Notes under the pieces: model-generated
What the model saw: the letters and a program-made list of their open reading frames with translations, nothing else
Database searches by the model: none
Told to the model about the DNA's origin: nothing
In this document: positions 28,119 through 37,984 of the stretch, in pieces
Numbering within the stretch: position 1 is the first letter of the stretch
How the letters are laid out: every line of letters starts with the position of its first letter
Program-made: the position numbers and the translations under genes
Source of the DNA: Muricauda sp. SCSIO 64092
GTDB lineage: Bacteria; Bacteroidota; Bacteroidia; Flavobacteriales; Flavobacteriaceae
Reading direction: 5' to 3'
DNA: 64,000 nucleotides
Assembly (NCBI RefSeq): GCF_023016285.1
Contig: NZ_CP095413.1
Location: 3,286,001-3,350,000, forward strand

Positions 28119-29214
28119 TCAATTCCCAAAATAGGATTGCCAACTTACAAAAGCTGGACGTTGTACCCCGTTTTCGTCCAGTATACCGGTATCGCGCCAT
28201 AGTTGTCCAATATCCTTGACCTCGGGCGGAAAAACCTCCCAAAGTGAATCATAATCATGATGCGCCCACCAAACTACCATCTCATAATTTTTGGTTTGGG
28301 CGTTGCTTAAAAGGGTTTCCAGAAAGGCGTTCTGCTCAGTTGCATTTCCACTAATGGAAATGCCTAAATTGGATACGATCAAATCTTCGGCAATATGTCC
28401 GCTCTCTACAATGGCGATTGGTTTGTTGGTATTGCCGTGCAAAAAATCCAAGGTCTCCTGAAATTCAGCTACCGTGCTTTGATTTTTTAAAAAAGGATAA
28501 TAACTGATGGCCACAAAATCCATTTGGTTGACATGGCCCAGTACCGCATTGAGGTATTCTTCCCCGTTCTCCATAGCTGGGTTATGGAGATTGTGCAATG
28601 AAATAGAGGCAGTTATTTTTAAATTGGGAAAGGAAATCTTGGTGGCAGCAAAGACTTGGGCCATTAATTGGGTATAGTCTTCCCAGAGTGCCCGATTTCC
28701 CAACCAGAGTTCGTTTACTTCAATGGCAGCAACCAGATAATCTGGGGAGAATTGGGTAACCAAATAATGGATGTGTTTGGTGTAGGCCTCTTGAATATGG
28801 GGGTCGTTCAAAACAGTGTATGCGGGAATGGAACCATCAAAATCCGCTGCCAAATCATCACGATCTAGATTAAGCAAACCCACGGAGAGCACCAAGTCCT
28901 TTCCAACTATTTTTCGATTGGCCCTTCCCATGATTTCATTGGTAAATTCAGCTGGCAAGGGTAAATCGTTTATCCAAGCGTTCCAGGGAATGGTATTGTC
29001 CAAATGCTCCACATAAACATCGGCATTATTGGCAATAAAACGGTAGGTTTCGTCCACATCTTGAAGATTGGGGCCAAAGCTCCAAGTGGTAAAGCCCATT
29101 CCCAAAATTGCGTTCCGCTCCCTCAATTGAAATTGGGTCATTTTCATCGGTACAACCTATCGTCAAGATCAAAACCAACAAAATTGATATCCAAAAGTTA
29201 TCTTTTACTCCCAA
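28119..29214 (-). pseudogene. Frameshifted GH-A-like glycosidase lipoprotein
   Basis: Two overlapping frames form one gene. The first (from TTG 29214) encodes a lipoprotein signal with LVLILTIGC and then DENDPISIEGAER. The second (to 28119) encodes the (beta/alpha)8 body, starting ILGMGFTTWSFGPNL. Removing one A from CGCAATTTTGGG near 29110-29125 would join them as ERILGMGFTTW. In the body, VNE (E146 of the 342-codon frame) and IVESG (E248) match the acid/base and nucleophile positions of clan GH-A enzymes, possibly GH53-like. Either a recent inactivation or a sequencing error. Confidence 0.7.
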
Positions 29215-29336
29215 TGCCGTTTACCCTTTTGGAACTATAACGGTAAATGGGGGATTTCTATTGAAAAAAAGTTGAAAATAGTGGATTCCAGTAGATTTTT
29301 TACTCCCTACGGAATTATCCGGACCCTCTTGTGCGA

Positions 29337-29771
29337 TTAATCCAATCGTTTTGAAAAATAAATTCGCTTATACCCTTTTGGAAAATCCTTGATTTCACCA
29401 ACCGGTTCATAACCATGCTTCAAATAGAAACCTTTGGCCTGAAAGTCAAAAGTATCCAACATGGAAATTACGGCTCCTTTTAGTTTGGCGACTTTCTCGG
29501 TATGTTTTAGGAGTGTTGTCCCCAAACCTTGGTTGCGGTAGGCCTTTTCGACCCAGAGCAATTTGATTTCAAGTCCATTCCAATAGCCCACTCCGGCCAA
29601 GACGCCGCCGATAAGCCTCCCATCCCTATTTTTGGCCACAAACTCCAAAGGGGTCCAAACCGCTGCCAAGGCCGGTACTTTACTTAGGTTATAGGTGTTG
29701 ATGCCATCGACTATGGATTTTACTTCGGATGCTTTGGCGGGGATGATACTAAAATCTGGAGTAAGGGACAT
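29337..29771 (-). CDS. GNAT family N-acetyltransferase
   Basis: 144 aa with the acetyl-CoA-binding motif A: IKLLWVEKAYRNQGLGTTLLK, then QAKGFYLKHGYEPVGEIKDF of motif B. Single domain, monocistronic. Substrate not predictable. Confidence 0.92.
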   Translation of the reverse strand: MSLTPDFSIIPAKASEVKSIVDGINTYNLSKVPALAAVWTPLEFVAKNRDGRLIGGVLAGVGYWNGLEIKLLWVEKAYRNQGLGTTLLKHTEKVAKLKGAVISMLDTFDFQAKGFYLKHGYEPVGEIKDFPKGYKRIYFSKRLD

Positions 29772-29888
29772 ATTGTGGGTATTGGACGTGTTTGCGAAAT
29801 TAACGAAGCAAATGGAATAGGGTTGGCCTATGGAAATTTTGTTCCCTAAAGCATGGGTTTCCCATATATGCTCACAGTGGGTTGGGCT

Positions 29889-30929
29889 TTATTCCAGTGC
29901 TTCCAACCAATCCGTTAGGGTTTCTAAAAAGCCTTCCGGGCGTATATAGGGCAAATCGTTATCCTGAAATTCAAAAAACCCTCCGGTTCGGCATTGGAAT
30001 ACATTATGGTTGGCATCTGGGAAGGTCTTGATGGTCAGTCGATGGTGTTTGCCCATCGTTTCTTTGTACAGTGCTTTGGTTTTTTGCCAATCCACATTTT
30101 TGTCCTTTTCCCCAAAGAGGGCCAATACCGGGCAATTGCTATTGGAAAGCACATCCTTGAAATTGGGAACATGGATCTGTTGACCGGTCGCTTCATCAAA
30201 TTCTTCTTTCATGAAGCCCTCTTGAAAGGTTTCATATTCTTCCCTGGTGATTTCATTACCGTTGGTGAACCGATTAAAGAAAGCATTTTTCCGCAGGTTT
30301 TGGGTAGCGGCCCGGGCCGCTTCAAAAGAACCGCCAGCGTGGGCAATACGATTACCCTCAGCCCATTCGTGGACCAGAAGGGCAACGGAATCTTTGGACA
30401 GCCCATCGAGCAATAGATTTTGCTCCAACAAATAGTTGAAGTTCTCACGGGCATAGACCCCGGAAACCGATATCCAAAAGGCAATGTCGGGGTACTGATT
30501 GATGACCAAAGGGTTGATCCAACCCGCGCGACTAATCCCCCATAACCCAATAGTTTGTGAGCCAGGTATTTGTTGCGCTTTTAGGGCCCTTATGGCAGCA
30601 ATGACTTCTTGGGCACTGTTTTGGACAGGTTGGTTGTAATCAAAAGTACCGCCACTTTGGCCACAGCCTTGTTTATCATACATAAAGGTCGCATAGCCTG
30701 CTTTGGAGATGGCTTCCCGTACATCGGCATACCAATCTTGGGCGACGGCCTTGGTTCTACCTGAGCCATGAACAATCAACACAAGGCCTTTGGGCGTTGC
30801 ATTTTTGGGTGAGGTCATTATACCATTGAGGGTGACCCCTTCAAATTCAAAGTCAATAAGGTGGTTTTGAGATTGCGCACAGACGAAAAACGAGGACAGC
30901 AACCAGCCTAGACACAGTAATTTTCCCAT
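29889..30929 (-). CDS. Secreted alpha/beta hydrolase
   Basis: 346-aa hydrolase with signal peptide (about 1-19). Oxyanion region LVLIVHGSGRT, nucleophile S133 in GISRAG (the family GxSxG is altered at the last glycine to alanine), acid in FGEKDKNVDW and histidine in DANHNVFQ. Likely an exported esterase or peptidase-like enzyme; substrate unknown. Confidence 0.88.
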   Translation of the reverse strand: MGKLLCLGWLLSSFFVCAQSQNHLIDFEFEGVTLNGIMTSPKNATPKGLVLIVHGSGRTKAVAQDWYADVREAISKAGYATFMYDKQGCGQSGGTFDYNQPVQNSAQEVIAAIRALKAQQIPGSQTIGLWGISRAGWINPLVINQYPDIAFWISVSGVYARENFNYLLEQNLLLDGLSKDSVALLVHEWAEGNRIAHAGGSFEAARAATQNLRKNAFFNRFTNGNEITREEYETFQEGFMKEEFDEATGQQIHVPNFKDVLSNSNCPVLALFGEKDKNVDWQKTKALYKETMGKHHRLTIKTFPDANHNVFQCRTGGFFEFQDNDLPYIRPEGFLETLTDWLEALE

Positions 30930-31063
30930 TGGTCAACAGTTTTATGAACTGTTGGAAGGAGCAAGATCGTTTGGAAATGTTACACTTTTAAAAGAATGAA
31001 GGTAGAATTTCCCACCTTGATAAATTCAGTATGACGGCAAAAGATAGCTTTGGAGGTGGAGAT

Positions 31064-31101
31064 TGTCATTTCGAAGGAGTTTTGCGACTGAGAAATCCAA
31101 A
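31064..31101. repeat. Dispersed flavobacterial intergenic repeat
   Basis: The stretch containing GTCATTTCGAAGGAG and GCGACTGAGAAATCC looks like a dispersed intergenic repeat I associate with Flavobacteriia. It lies in the 238-bp gap between the hydrolase and ankyrin genes, which holds nothing else recognisable. Confidence 0.45.
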
Positions 31102-31167
31102 GAAAGCAATGATGGATTTCCCTCATTTCCTTCGGCTCCGTTCTGGGCGGGTTGGAAATGGCCAATA

Positions 31168-32574
31168 CTAGTCCATAGCGGTACTTTTTGTTTTTAGGGC
31201 ATCAATAATTGCGGTGCTCACCCAGTAAATATCCTGTCGACTGGTAAAAAAGAGGTACTTGCCGTCTTCTGTGACAAAAGGGCAGAGTTCATGATGTTCG
31301 GTATTCACGGTATTCCCCATATTGACCGATGGTGACCAGGAACCATCGGCCTTTTTAAAGCTGATGTAGAGGTCCCCCCTCCCCAGTCCATCAGGGCGTT
31401 GGGCACAAAAAATCAAATAGGCTTCATTGGGGTCCACAAATACATCGGCCTCATAGGCCTCGGTATTAATGGCATTCCCCAATTTCACCGCTTCTTGAAA
31501 TTCCCCATCCACAAATTTGGAATAGTAAATATCGTGATGTGATTGGTTCTTATCGGAGGCAAAGTACATCGTACCCTCTTTGGCAAAGGAGATATAATAC
31601 TCCTCACTTTCAGAATTGATATTTGGGCCCGCATTTATAGGCTCGGACCAACCCACTCCTTTACGTTCCACATACCAGATATCGATGTCCTTTGGGTCCC
31701 CTTGGCCGTCCAGGGCCTGGTTTGAGATAAAATACAGTCGGTTCCCATCAGGGGATAAAAAAGGGTCGTTGTAACCATATCGTTCATGGGAAAGGATGGT
31801 TTTCGGTTGGGTCCACTCATTTCCTTCCCTTTTTGAAAACCGAATCACATTTCGGCCACCAAGGTCAACGCCATAATAGAATTCGTTTCCTTTGGCATTA
31901 AATACCGAACCGAACTCATATTCTTCCGAAGAGATAAAGTTGGGGGCAAATACCTTGGCTTCCTTTCCAGGTGCTTCTTGTCCCATGTAGTCCCCTTGTG
32001 GCGTAAAATTGCGTACCAAGGTCCTATCGGCACCATTTGTGACCAACCAGTCCGCTATTTCAGAAGTTTCGGTACGTAATGCGATCTCCAAGGGGGTGCT
32101 GCCCTTTTTGTTTTTACTGTCAATGGGTACGCCACTTTCTACCAGTTTTCGTACAAAACTGAGGTCGCGGTTCAAAATGGCTTTTTCCAGCAAGGAAGCG
32201 CCGTAACGTTTTTGCCAGTCAACATCGCTAAGCATTCCTGCCAATGCATCGAAAAAGCCCATATGCTGAAATCGAACGGCCATATATAAAGGCGTGGCAC
32301 CTTCGTTGTCCTCTAAATTGAACGCAATTCCTTTGGCCATCAAATGTTCAAAAACCTTTTGTTTATTACAGGCTACCGCCCAGTGCAATAACGACCGGCC
32401 TCGATTGTCCTGGGTGTTGATATCCACTTTTAAAAGCATACTGTCCAGTCGGGCAATATTACCCTGACAGGCAGTTCTGTAAATGCTTTGGGCATTGATG
32501 GTTGGGCTTAACAGTAAAAAGTACACTATGGGAATGACCGTGTTTCTAAGCTTGGAACAATATATTGGTGCCAT
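31168..32574 (-). CDS. Ankyrin-repeat and PD40 beta-propeller secreted protein
   Basis: 468 aa with signal peptide (to about 29). Ankyrin repeats at about 35-190 (NRGRSLLHWAVACNKQKVFE, EGATPLYMAVRFQHM, KKGSTPLEIALRTETSE). From about 215 a WD40-like/PD40 propeller as in TolB- and OmpA-associated proteins (LSPDGNRLYFISN, YISFAKEGTMYFASDKN, PFVTEDGKYLFFTSRQD). Fusion of these modules suggests an envelope protein-binding role; function unknown. Confidence 0.85.
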   Translation of the reverse strand: MAPIYCSKLRNTVIPIVYFLLLSPTINAQSIYRTACQGNIARLDSMLLKVDINTQDNRGRSLLHWAVACNKQKVFEHLMAKGIAFNLEDNEGATPLYMAVRFQHMGFFDALAGMLSDVDWQKRYGASLLEKAILNRDLSFVRKLVESGVPIDSKNKKGSTPLEIALRTETSEIADWLVTNGADRTLVRNFTPQGDYMGQEAPGKEAKVFAPNFISSEEYEFGSVFNAKGNEFYYGVDLGGRNVIRFSKREGNEWTQPKTILSHERYGYNDPFLSPDGNRLYFISNQALDGQGDPKDIDIWYVERKGVGWSEPINAGPNINSESEEYYISFAKEGTMYFASDKNQSHHDIYYSKFVDGEFQEAVKLGNAINTEAYEADVFVDPNEAYLIFCAQRPDGLGRGDLYISFKKADGSWSPSVNMGNTVNTEHHELCPFVTEDGKYLFFTSRQDIYWVSTAIIDALKTKSTAMD

Positions 32575-32678
32575 CTTTGGGTTTTAGCTCAATTCTTGAC
32601 GTCAATTGGGGCAAAACTTTTTATCCCTTAGCCCCAAATGTACTAACTAACCCCAGTATTTTATCAAGTTGAAGACCA

Positions 32679-33395
32679 TCAAATGTTCTGTTTTAATCGA
32701 TATTGGTATGGATTGCTGCCCGGTGTTTCCTTTTTAAGCTTGGGAAGGCGTTCAAAAAGCCCGGTGGCCAGCATTTTTTTCTGAAATCGACTACGGTCCA
32801 AATGTTCGTCCAAAATGGTTTGGTGCAAGCGGTGCAACTCAGGCATGGTAAAGGGGTCGGGCAATAGATTATAGGACAATTGCTCTCGTTTGATGTCCGT
32901 TTTCAAGCGATTCCGGGCCGTGTTGATAATGTCTCTGTGATCCAGCCATAATTCCGGCAGTTCCTCAAAAGGAAACCATGCTACTGCCTCGTCAAAGCCG
33001 GAAGCGGTAGGATGGGTATTGTCAATGTCCACAAGGGAGTAGTGGGCCAAGGTCACAAAACGGTTATTGATGAAATAATCGTCTTTCCAGGGCAGATCAT
33101 ATTTTTTGAAATACCGTTTAAACTCTTCGGAAAACCTTCTGTTGGCATCACCAAAGACCGCTAGGAACTTAAAATGTGGTTCTTCCAGTCCTGTTCGCTC
33201 CTTAAGGATTCGGACCACCGCTTCATCCACGGATTCTTCTTTTTTGATGTATCCCCCCGGCAACACCCATTTTTTTTCGAATTTCAGCAATAGGCACTGG
33301 AGTTTTCCTTGTTTATAGCCGATGATTACCAAATCTATCGACAGATTGGGCAGGAAATGCGCTGCACCTTCTTCCAGTATTTTTTCTATTTCCAT
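32679..33395 (-). CDS. Nudix-type transcriptional regulator (NrtR/AraR-like)
   Basis: 238 aa with an N-terminal Nudix domain (about 18-150) and a C-terminal winged-helix-like domain (about 160-225). The Nudix box GGYIKKEESVDEAVVRILKE keeps the fold but degrades the catalytic RExxEE to RILKER, as in regulators that bind rather than hydrolyse ligands. In Bacteroides, related proteins (AraR) control sugar use. It is divergent from the GH3 gene, with two TTGTG-N9-CACAA sites between; it probably senses a sugar or nucleotide-sugar product and regulates both. ATG 33395 chosen over a longer frame that would cross the operators. Confidence 0.82.
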   Translation of the reverse strand: MEIEKILEEGAAHFLPNLSIDLVIIGYKQGKLQCLLLKFEKKWVLPGGYIKKEESVDEAVVRILKERTGLEEPHFKFLAVFGDANRRFSEEFKRYFKKYDLPWKDDYFINNRFVTLAHYSLVDIDNTHPTASGFDEAVAWFPFEELPELWLDHRDIINTARNRLKTDIKREQLSYNLLPDPFTMPELHRLHQTILDEHLDRSRFQKKMLATGLFERLPKLKKETPGSNPYQYRLKQNI

Positions 33396-33400
33396 GAATA

Positions 33401-33408
33401 CAAAAATA
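33401..33408 (-). promoter_or_regulatory. Candidate -7 element of the Nudix regulator gene
   Basis: TATTTTTG on the minus strand fits TAnnTTTG and ends 5 bp before ATG, so the transcript may be leaderless. A TTG on the same strand lies 21 bp upstream, within operator site 1. Confidence 0.5.
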
Positions 33409-33411
33409 CTG

Positions 33412-33434
33412 TTTTGTGACGTTGTGCCACAAAA
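33412..33434. promoter_or_regulatory. Operator site 1 (palindrome)
   Basis: TTTTGTG and CACAAAA arms separated by nine bases; core TTGTG-N9-CACAA. It overlaps the presumed -33 regions of both divergent promoters. Confidence 0.7.
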
Positions 33435-33442
33435 TAAATGAT

Positions 33443-33450
33443 TATATTTG
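33443..33450 (+). promoter_or_regulatory. -7 element of the GH3 gene
   Basis: TATATTTG fits TAnnTTTG; TTG at 33422 gives an 18-bp spacing. The element's last bases overlap operator site 2. Confidence 0.55.
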
Positions 33451-33466
33451 TGACAAATAGTCACAA
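33448..33466. promoter_or_regulatory. Operator site 2 (perfect palindrome)
   Basis: TTGTGAC-AAATA-GTCACAA, a perfect 7-bp inverted repeat with the same TTGTG-N9-CACAA core as site 1. Site centres are 34 bp apart. Binding here would block the GH3 promoter. Confidence 0.75.
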
Positions 33467-33476
33467 TTGTAGAACC

Positions 33477-35900
33477 ATGAAAAAAAAACTGTTTCTTGCA
33501 TTAAAAATTTTGGTAGGGCTGGTCCTTGTTTTGGTATTGGCCGGATTTTTGGGATTTCGCTATCTAAAATCCACCTTTTTTGATTTTGAAGGGGATTATG
33601 TTGAAAACAAGGATGTGTCGGAAATAACCGTGGACGGCCATACTTTTTTGGACCGAAATGGCAATGACAAATTGGATGTATATGAAGATGACCGCCAATC
33701 CATTGAAGCACGGGTGTCCGATGTCCTTTCGCAAATGACCCTGGAAGAGAAAATACACCTGTTAAAGGGATCGGGTATTGCCTCTGCCATGGGGCAAACA
33801 GAGCCAGGTGAGGGAATTCCCGGAGCAGTGGGAACCATTGTTCCAACACCACGATTGGGAATACCTACGGTATACCTTTCGGATGGCCCTGCCGGATTGC
33901 GTATTTTACCAGCCCGTGAGGGCGAGGACCGAACGTACTATTGTACGGCTTTTCCCATTGCCACCCTTTTGGCATCCACCTGGAATGAAGCATTGGTGCA
34001 CGATGTGGGTACTGCCATGGGCAACGAAGCCGTGGAATACGGAATAGATGTGATTTTGGGTCCCGGTGCCAATATCCATAGGCATCCACTTTGCGGAAGG
34101 AATTTTGAATATTTTTCGGAAGACCCCCTATTGTCCGGATATATGGGGGCAGCCATTGTCAATGGTATTGAATCGAACGGAGTCGGTACCTCTGTAAAGC
34201 ATTTTGTGGCCAACAATCAGGAAACGGAGCGTTTTGTAAATGATGTGATCGTTTCTGAACGCGCCATGCGTGAAATCTATTTAAAGGGATTTGAACATAT
34301 TGTGGAAAAATCCCAGCCGTGGACCATTATGTCCTCCTATAACAAGGTAAATGGAACCTACACCTCCGAGAGTAAATATTTATTGACGGACATTCTACGT
34401 GACGATTGGGGTTTTGAGGGCCTGGTCATGACCGATTGGTTTGGCGGCAGGAATGCACCGGAACAGATCAAAGCTGGGAATGATCTGTTGGAACCGGGAA
34501 CCAAAAGACAATGGAAGGCCTTAACGGAAGCCGCGGAAAATGGGGAGTTGTTGGAAGCCGATATTGATCGCGCAGCAAGTCGCATCCTTACCTTGATTTT
34601 TAAAACAAAGAAGCTTGGAAATTATGATTTTGGGAATGATCCGGATTTGGAGGCACATGCTAAGATTACCAGAAAATCCGCTGCTGAAGGTATGGTCCTC
34701 TTGAAAAATGAAGATGCCCTTCCTTTACGTGATATTGAGAATGTTGCCCTATTGGGAGCCACTTCTTATGGATTTATCGCTGGAGGAACTGGCTCGGGGG
34801 ATGTTAATGAAGCCTATACCGTATCCTTGGAAGAGGGACTCTCCAATGTAGGGCTCAAAATTAATGAAAAGGCCAAAAGCATATACGAGGCCCATAAAGT
34901 GGCCAATGCAGAGGCGTTTGTACAACCGGAGGGCTTTGATGCGATGATGAACCCTTTTTCGCCACCGGAAATCAAGTACACCGCCCAACAATTGGAGACT
35001 ATCGTCTCCAGTACGGATGTCGGGATTTTGACCTTGGGACGAAATGCCGGAGAGGGAGGCGATCGTGTGGAGGTCGATGATTTTTTATTGACCGATGTGG
35101 AACAGGAAATGATTACGGCTACAAGTGAGGCTTTCCATACCGTGGGGAAAAAACTGATTGTCGTTTTAAATGTGGGTGGCGTTATTGAAACGGCTTCATG
35201 GAAAGAAAAGCCGGATGCCATCCTTTTGGCTTGGCAAGGAGGACAGGAAGGGGGCAACTCCGTTGCCGATATTTTAATCGGTCATGTAAATCCAAGCGCC
35301 AAATTGCCCATGACATTTCCGGTAAACCTGGGAGACCATGCTTCCCATGCCAATTTCCCCAAAAACCCAAAACACATGACGATTACGGGTATGATAGGAA
35401 GTCTGATATCCCCTCCAAAAGAAAAACCTGAGGGGGAAAAAGTACGGGACGAGGATTACACCCACTATGATGAAGGGGTATATGTGGGATACCGCCATTT
35501 CGATACCAAAAACAAAGAGGTTTCCTATCCTTTTGGATATGGGTTGAGTTATACCCAATTTGAGTATGGGGACATGGAATTAAATACACAAAACGATACC
35601 ATTAATGTGACCATGACCGTCATGAATGTTGGCGAATTACCTGGTAAAGAAGTGGTGCAAGTGTATACCGAAAAACTGAATTCCACTATTGACCGACCAA
35701 TTCAGGAATTAAAGGCCTTTGCCAAAACCAAAAGCCTTGAACCGGGTGCAATGGACAGCCTGTTCCTAAAGATTCCGGTCAAAGAGTTACGGTATTGGGA
35801 TGAAGATGACAATGGTTGGGCTTTGGAAAAGGGTGCGTATAAAATTAAAGTTGGTGCCTCTTCCAGAAGTATCCAAAAAATAGGGGAAGTGGAGTTGTAA
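33477..35900 (+). CDS. Glycoside hydrolase family 3 protein (beta-glucosidase-like)
   Basis: 807-aa exported GH3 enzyme. An N-terminal uncleaved-looking hydrophobic anchor (about 6-26) precedes the catalytic barrel. The nucleophile is D320 in VMTDWFGG; the substrate-binding KHFVANNQE is also visible. The second alpha/beta sandwich and the C-terminal fibronectin type III-like domain (MNVGELPGKEVVQVY) follow. It also has a DxNxNDxxDxYED-like acidic calcium-type stretch near residue 55. Probably releases glucose or related sugars from oligosaccharides, under the adjacent Nudix regulator. Confidence 0.95.
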   Translation: MKKKLFLALKILVGLVLVLVLAGFLGFRYLKSTFFDFEGDYVENKDVSEITVDGHTFLDRNGNDKLDVYEDDRQSIEARVSDVLSQMTLEEKIHLLKGSGIASAMGQTEPGEGIPGAVGTIVPTPRLGIPTVYLSDGPAGLRILPAREGEDRTYYCTAFPIATLLASTWNEALVHDVGTAMGNEAVEYGIDVILGPGANIHRHPLCGRNFEYFSEDPLLSGYMGAAIVNGIESNGVGTSVKHFVANNQETERFVNDVIVSERAMREIYLKGFEHIVEKSQPWTIMSSYNKVNGTYTSESKYLLTDILRDDWGFEGLVMTDWFGGRNAPEQIKAGNDLLEPGTKRQWKALTEAAENGELLEADIDRAASRILTLIFKTKKLGNYDFGNDPDLEAHAKITRKSAAEGMVLLKNEDALPLRDIENVALLGATSYGFIAGGTGSGDVNEAYTVSLEEGLSNVGLKINEKAKSIYEAHKVANAEAFVQPEGFDAMMNPFSPPEIKYTAQQLETIVSSTDVGILTLGRNAGEGGDRVEVDDFLLTDVEQEMITATSEAFHTVGKKLIVVLNVGGVIETASWKEKPDAILLAWQGGQEGGNSVADILIGHVNPSAKLPMTFPVNLGDHASHANFPKNPKHMTITGMIGSLISPPKEKPEGEKVRDEDYTHYDEGVYVGYRHFDTKNKEVSYPFGYGLSYTQFEYGDMELNTQNDTINVTMTVMNVGELPGKEVVQVYTEKLNSTIDRPIQELKAFAKTKSLEPGAMDSLFLKIPVKELRYWDEDDNGWALEKGAYKIKVGASSRSIQKIGEVEL

Positions 35901-35985
35901 GGATTCATAACCATTTCCAGGTCACATTCCCTTCAATAAGCTCAGGGTGGCACATAGGAATGAATTATCTCATTCAATTTAAAAG

Positions 35986-37149
35986 CTACCTTTTGTTAAA
36001 GAGGCTGATTAGACCGAACAGCGGACCAATGGCCAGCAAAAGATATAACCCATTGGAAGCCGTAAGGGTCTGTAGGTAAACTATGAATTGGATGCTAACA
36101 ATGGTTATGGCAAAGCCGATACAGTTAACAATGGTCAATGCCGTTCCTTTGAGCTGAGGTTCGGCATTTTGTGCTACCAGGGTAGAAAACAAAGGCGAAT
36201 CGGCAATGACCACCATGCCCCAAAAACAGAGGAAGAGCAAGAAAAGGCTTGGATACGGCAGGAGGAATGCCAAGGGAACCAATAGGCAACAACAGCCCGA
36301 TAGGAACAAAGCGGTGCCCGCAGTATTCCGCACCCCCATTTTTTGGGAAATATATCCCCCCAATACGCAGGCCGGTCCTCCCAGGGCAATAATGACAAAG
36401 CTCCAGATGGCTATGGGCACCTTGGCTTGGTGTAGGTCTGTATAAGTTGCCAAGAGTATGGGAACAAAGGCCCAAAAGGTGTACAGTTCCCACATATGTC
36501 CAAAATACCCGAAAGCCGCCGCCCTAAAATCCGTTTGCCGGAACACCTTAAAAAATGCTTTTAAATCTACCTTTTGACTCGGTTTGCGAAACGGCCCATT
36601 GGGCACAAAAAGGAAAAGTGACAACCCGCCGAAAACGGCCAGTCCGGAAGTGGTTTTAATGACCGATTCCCAGGCCACCGCCTCACCCCATCCCTTGAGC
36701 AAATGCGGAAAGGCCGTGCCCACTACCAATGCCCCAACCAAAAACCCCAGGGACTTTCCGAGTCCCTTGTCAAAATAATCCGCTGCAATTTTCATCCCCA
36801 CGGGATAAATGCCTGCTAGGAAAAATCCAGTGAAATACCTAAAGATGAGAAGACTGGTCAAGCTGTTGTGCGGCCATAACATTGAAAAATTAAATAGGGC
36901 GCCCAATAGCGCTGAAACAAAAAATACCTTGGAAGGGGAAAAACGATCGGTAATGGTCAATAGGGCAAAAATGAGCGTGCCGGATATAAAACCAAACTGC
37001 ACAGCAGAGGTTAGATTGCCCAAGGCACTGTTGCCCAATTGAAAATTAGCGACAAGTTCCCCGATTACCCCATTGCTGGCAAACCATAACGAGGTACAGC
37101 AAAACTGGGCCACTACAATGGTAGGGAGAATATGTTTGCGTTGTTGCAT
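35986..37149 (-). CDS. MFS transporter
   Basis: 387 aa with about 12 hydrophobic segments and MFS-type loops (ITDRFSPSKVF after helix 2, GGYISQKMGVRNTAG in the second half). Resembles CynX/NimT-type or drug-proton MFS carriers. Substrate unknown. Convergent with the GH3 gene, so a sugar role is not favoured by layout. Confidence 0.9.
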   Translation of the reverse strand: MQQRKHILPTIVVAQFCCTSLWFASNGVIGELVANFQLGNSALGNLTSAVQFGFISGTLIFALLTITDRFSPSKVFFVSALLGALFNFSMLWPHNSLTSLLIFRYFTGFFLAGIYPVGMKIAADYFDKGLGKSLGFLVGALVVGTAFPHLLKGWGEAVAWESVIKTTSGLAVFGGLSLFLFVPNGPFRKPSQKVDLKAFFKVFRQTDFRAAAFGYFGHMWELYTFWAFVPILLATYTDLHQAKVPIAIWSFVIIALGGPACVLGGYISQKMGVRNTAGTALFLSGCCCLLVPLAFLLPYPSLFLLFLCFWGMVVIADSPLFSTLVAQNAEPQLKGTALTIVNCIGFAITIVSIQFIVYLQTLTASNGLYLLLAIGPLFGLISLFNKR

Positions 37150-37339
37150 AGGGCTACGAAAGTAATGAAGCCATGGGAATTGATTTATGCCTTTCCCATG
37201 CCTCTGATTTGGTTCGAAATGACATCAGTATCCTTTCATATCCATTTCATAATAAATGGTCTTAAGTGCTTGAGATGGGTTTGGTGGTCCGGGAACCTAT
37301 AAAAATACTACTGATTTGGATGGTTTTTGGTCCTAAGGC

Positions 37340-37720
37340 CTATCCGTTTATTCGCCAAGGGGGGTTCACCCGATTTTTCCCGGCATGATACAAAATCAAT
37401 TGATTGCCGTCCGGGTCTTTTAGTCGGGCTTCGCGCCATAACCATGGTTTATCATTGGGTAGTTCTTCAAAATGCACCCCTTTTTCAACCAGCGCTTCCA
37501 CATGCTTATCCAAATCATCACATTCAAAATAGACATAAATTCCTTCGCCTTTAGGAAGCTCCTTGACCAGATGCAATGAAAAGGTGGCATTTCCATCGGG
37601 GCAGACAAAGCGGGCATAGTGGGGAGCGGAATGTACAATTAACCGGAGTCCCAAAGTTTGGTAAAAAGGAATGGTTTTGGAGAGATTTGAGGAGGGTGCC
37701 GTAATTTGATTGAGGTTCAT
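37340..37720 (-). CDS. VOC family (glyoxalase-like) protein
   Basis: 126 aa with the paired beta-alpha-beta modules of the vicinal oxygen chelate fold: start LNQITAPSSNLSKTIPFYQTLG, then YVYFECDDLDKHVEALVEKG and LKDPDGNQLILYHAG. ATG 37720 preferred over a longer frame. Substrate unknown. Confidence 0.9.
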   Translation of the reverse strand: MNLNQITAPSSNLSKTIPFYQTLGLRLIVHSAPHYARFVCPDGNATFSLHLVKELPKGEGIYVYFECDDLDKHVEALVEKGVHFEELPNDKPWLWREARLKDPDGNQLILYHAGKNRVNPPWRING

Positions 37721-37940
37721 GGGTGTTGACTTTGACAAATGAAGATACGATTGAAAATGGGTAAAGGGAAATATGCCGTACAATGGGACTGCCAGCATAA
37801 TTCATTATGGCCGCCTTTCCAAACGCAAGACGGGTTCTATTGATGTAGCTATCCTATGGCTAGCCGAAGTCTTAAAGGGTTACAGCACGGAAAACCCTGT
37901 TTTTGGGCTTCAGAAGGTTGGGTAGGCTTGTGCAACACAA

Positions 37941-37961
37941 AACTGGGGTCTTGCCCCAGTT
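37941..37961 (-). terminator. Hairpin terminator of the SH3-like gene
   Basis: AACTGGGG and CCCCAGTT arms with a 5-nt loop, followed on the minus strand by TTTG. It lies 24 bp after the stop of the 37985 gene. Confidence 0.55.
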
Positions 37962-37984
37962 CTGCGTTTATAAGAGTGGATCAT

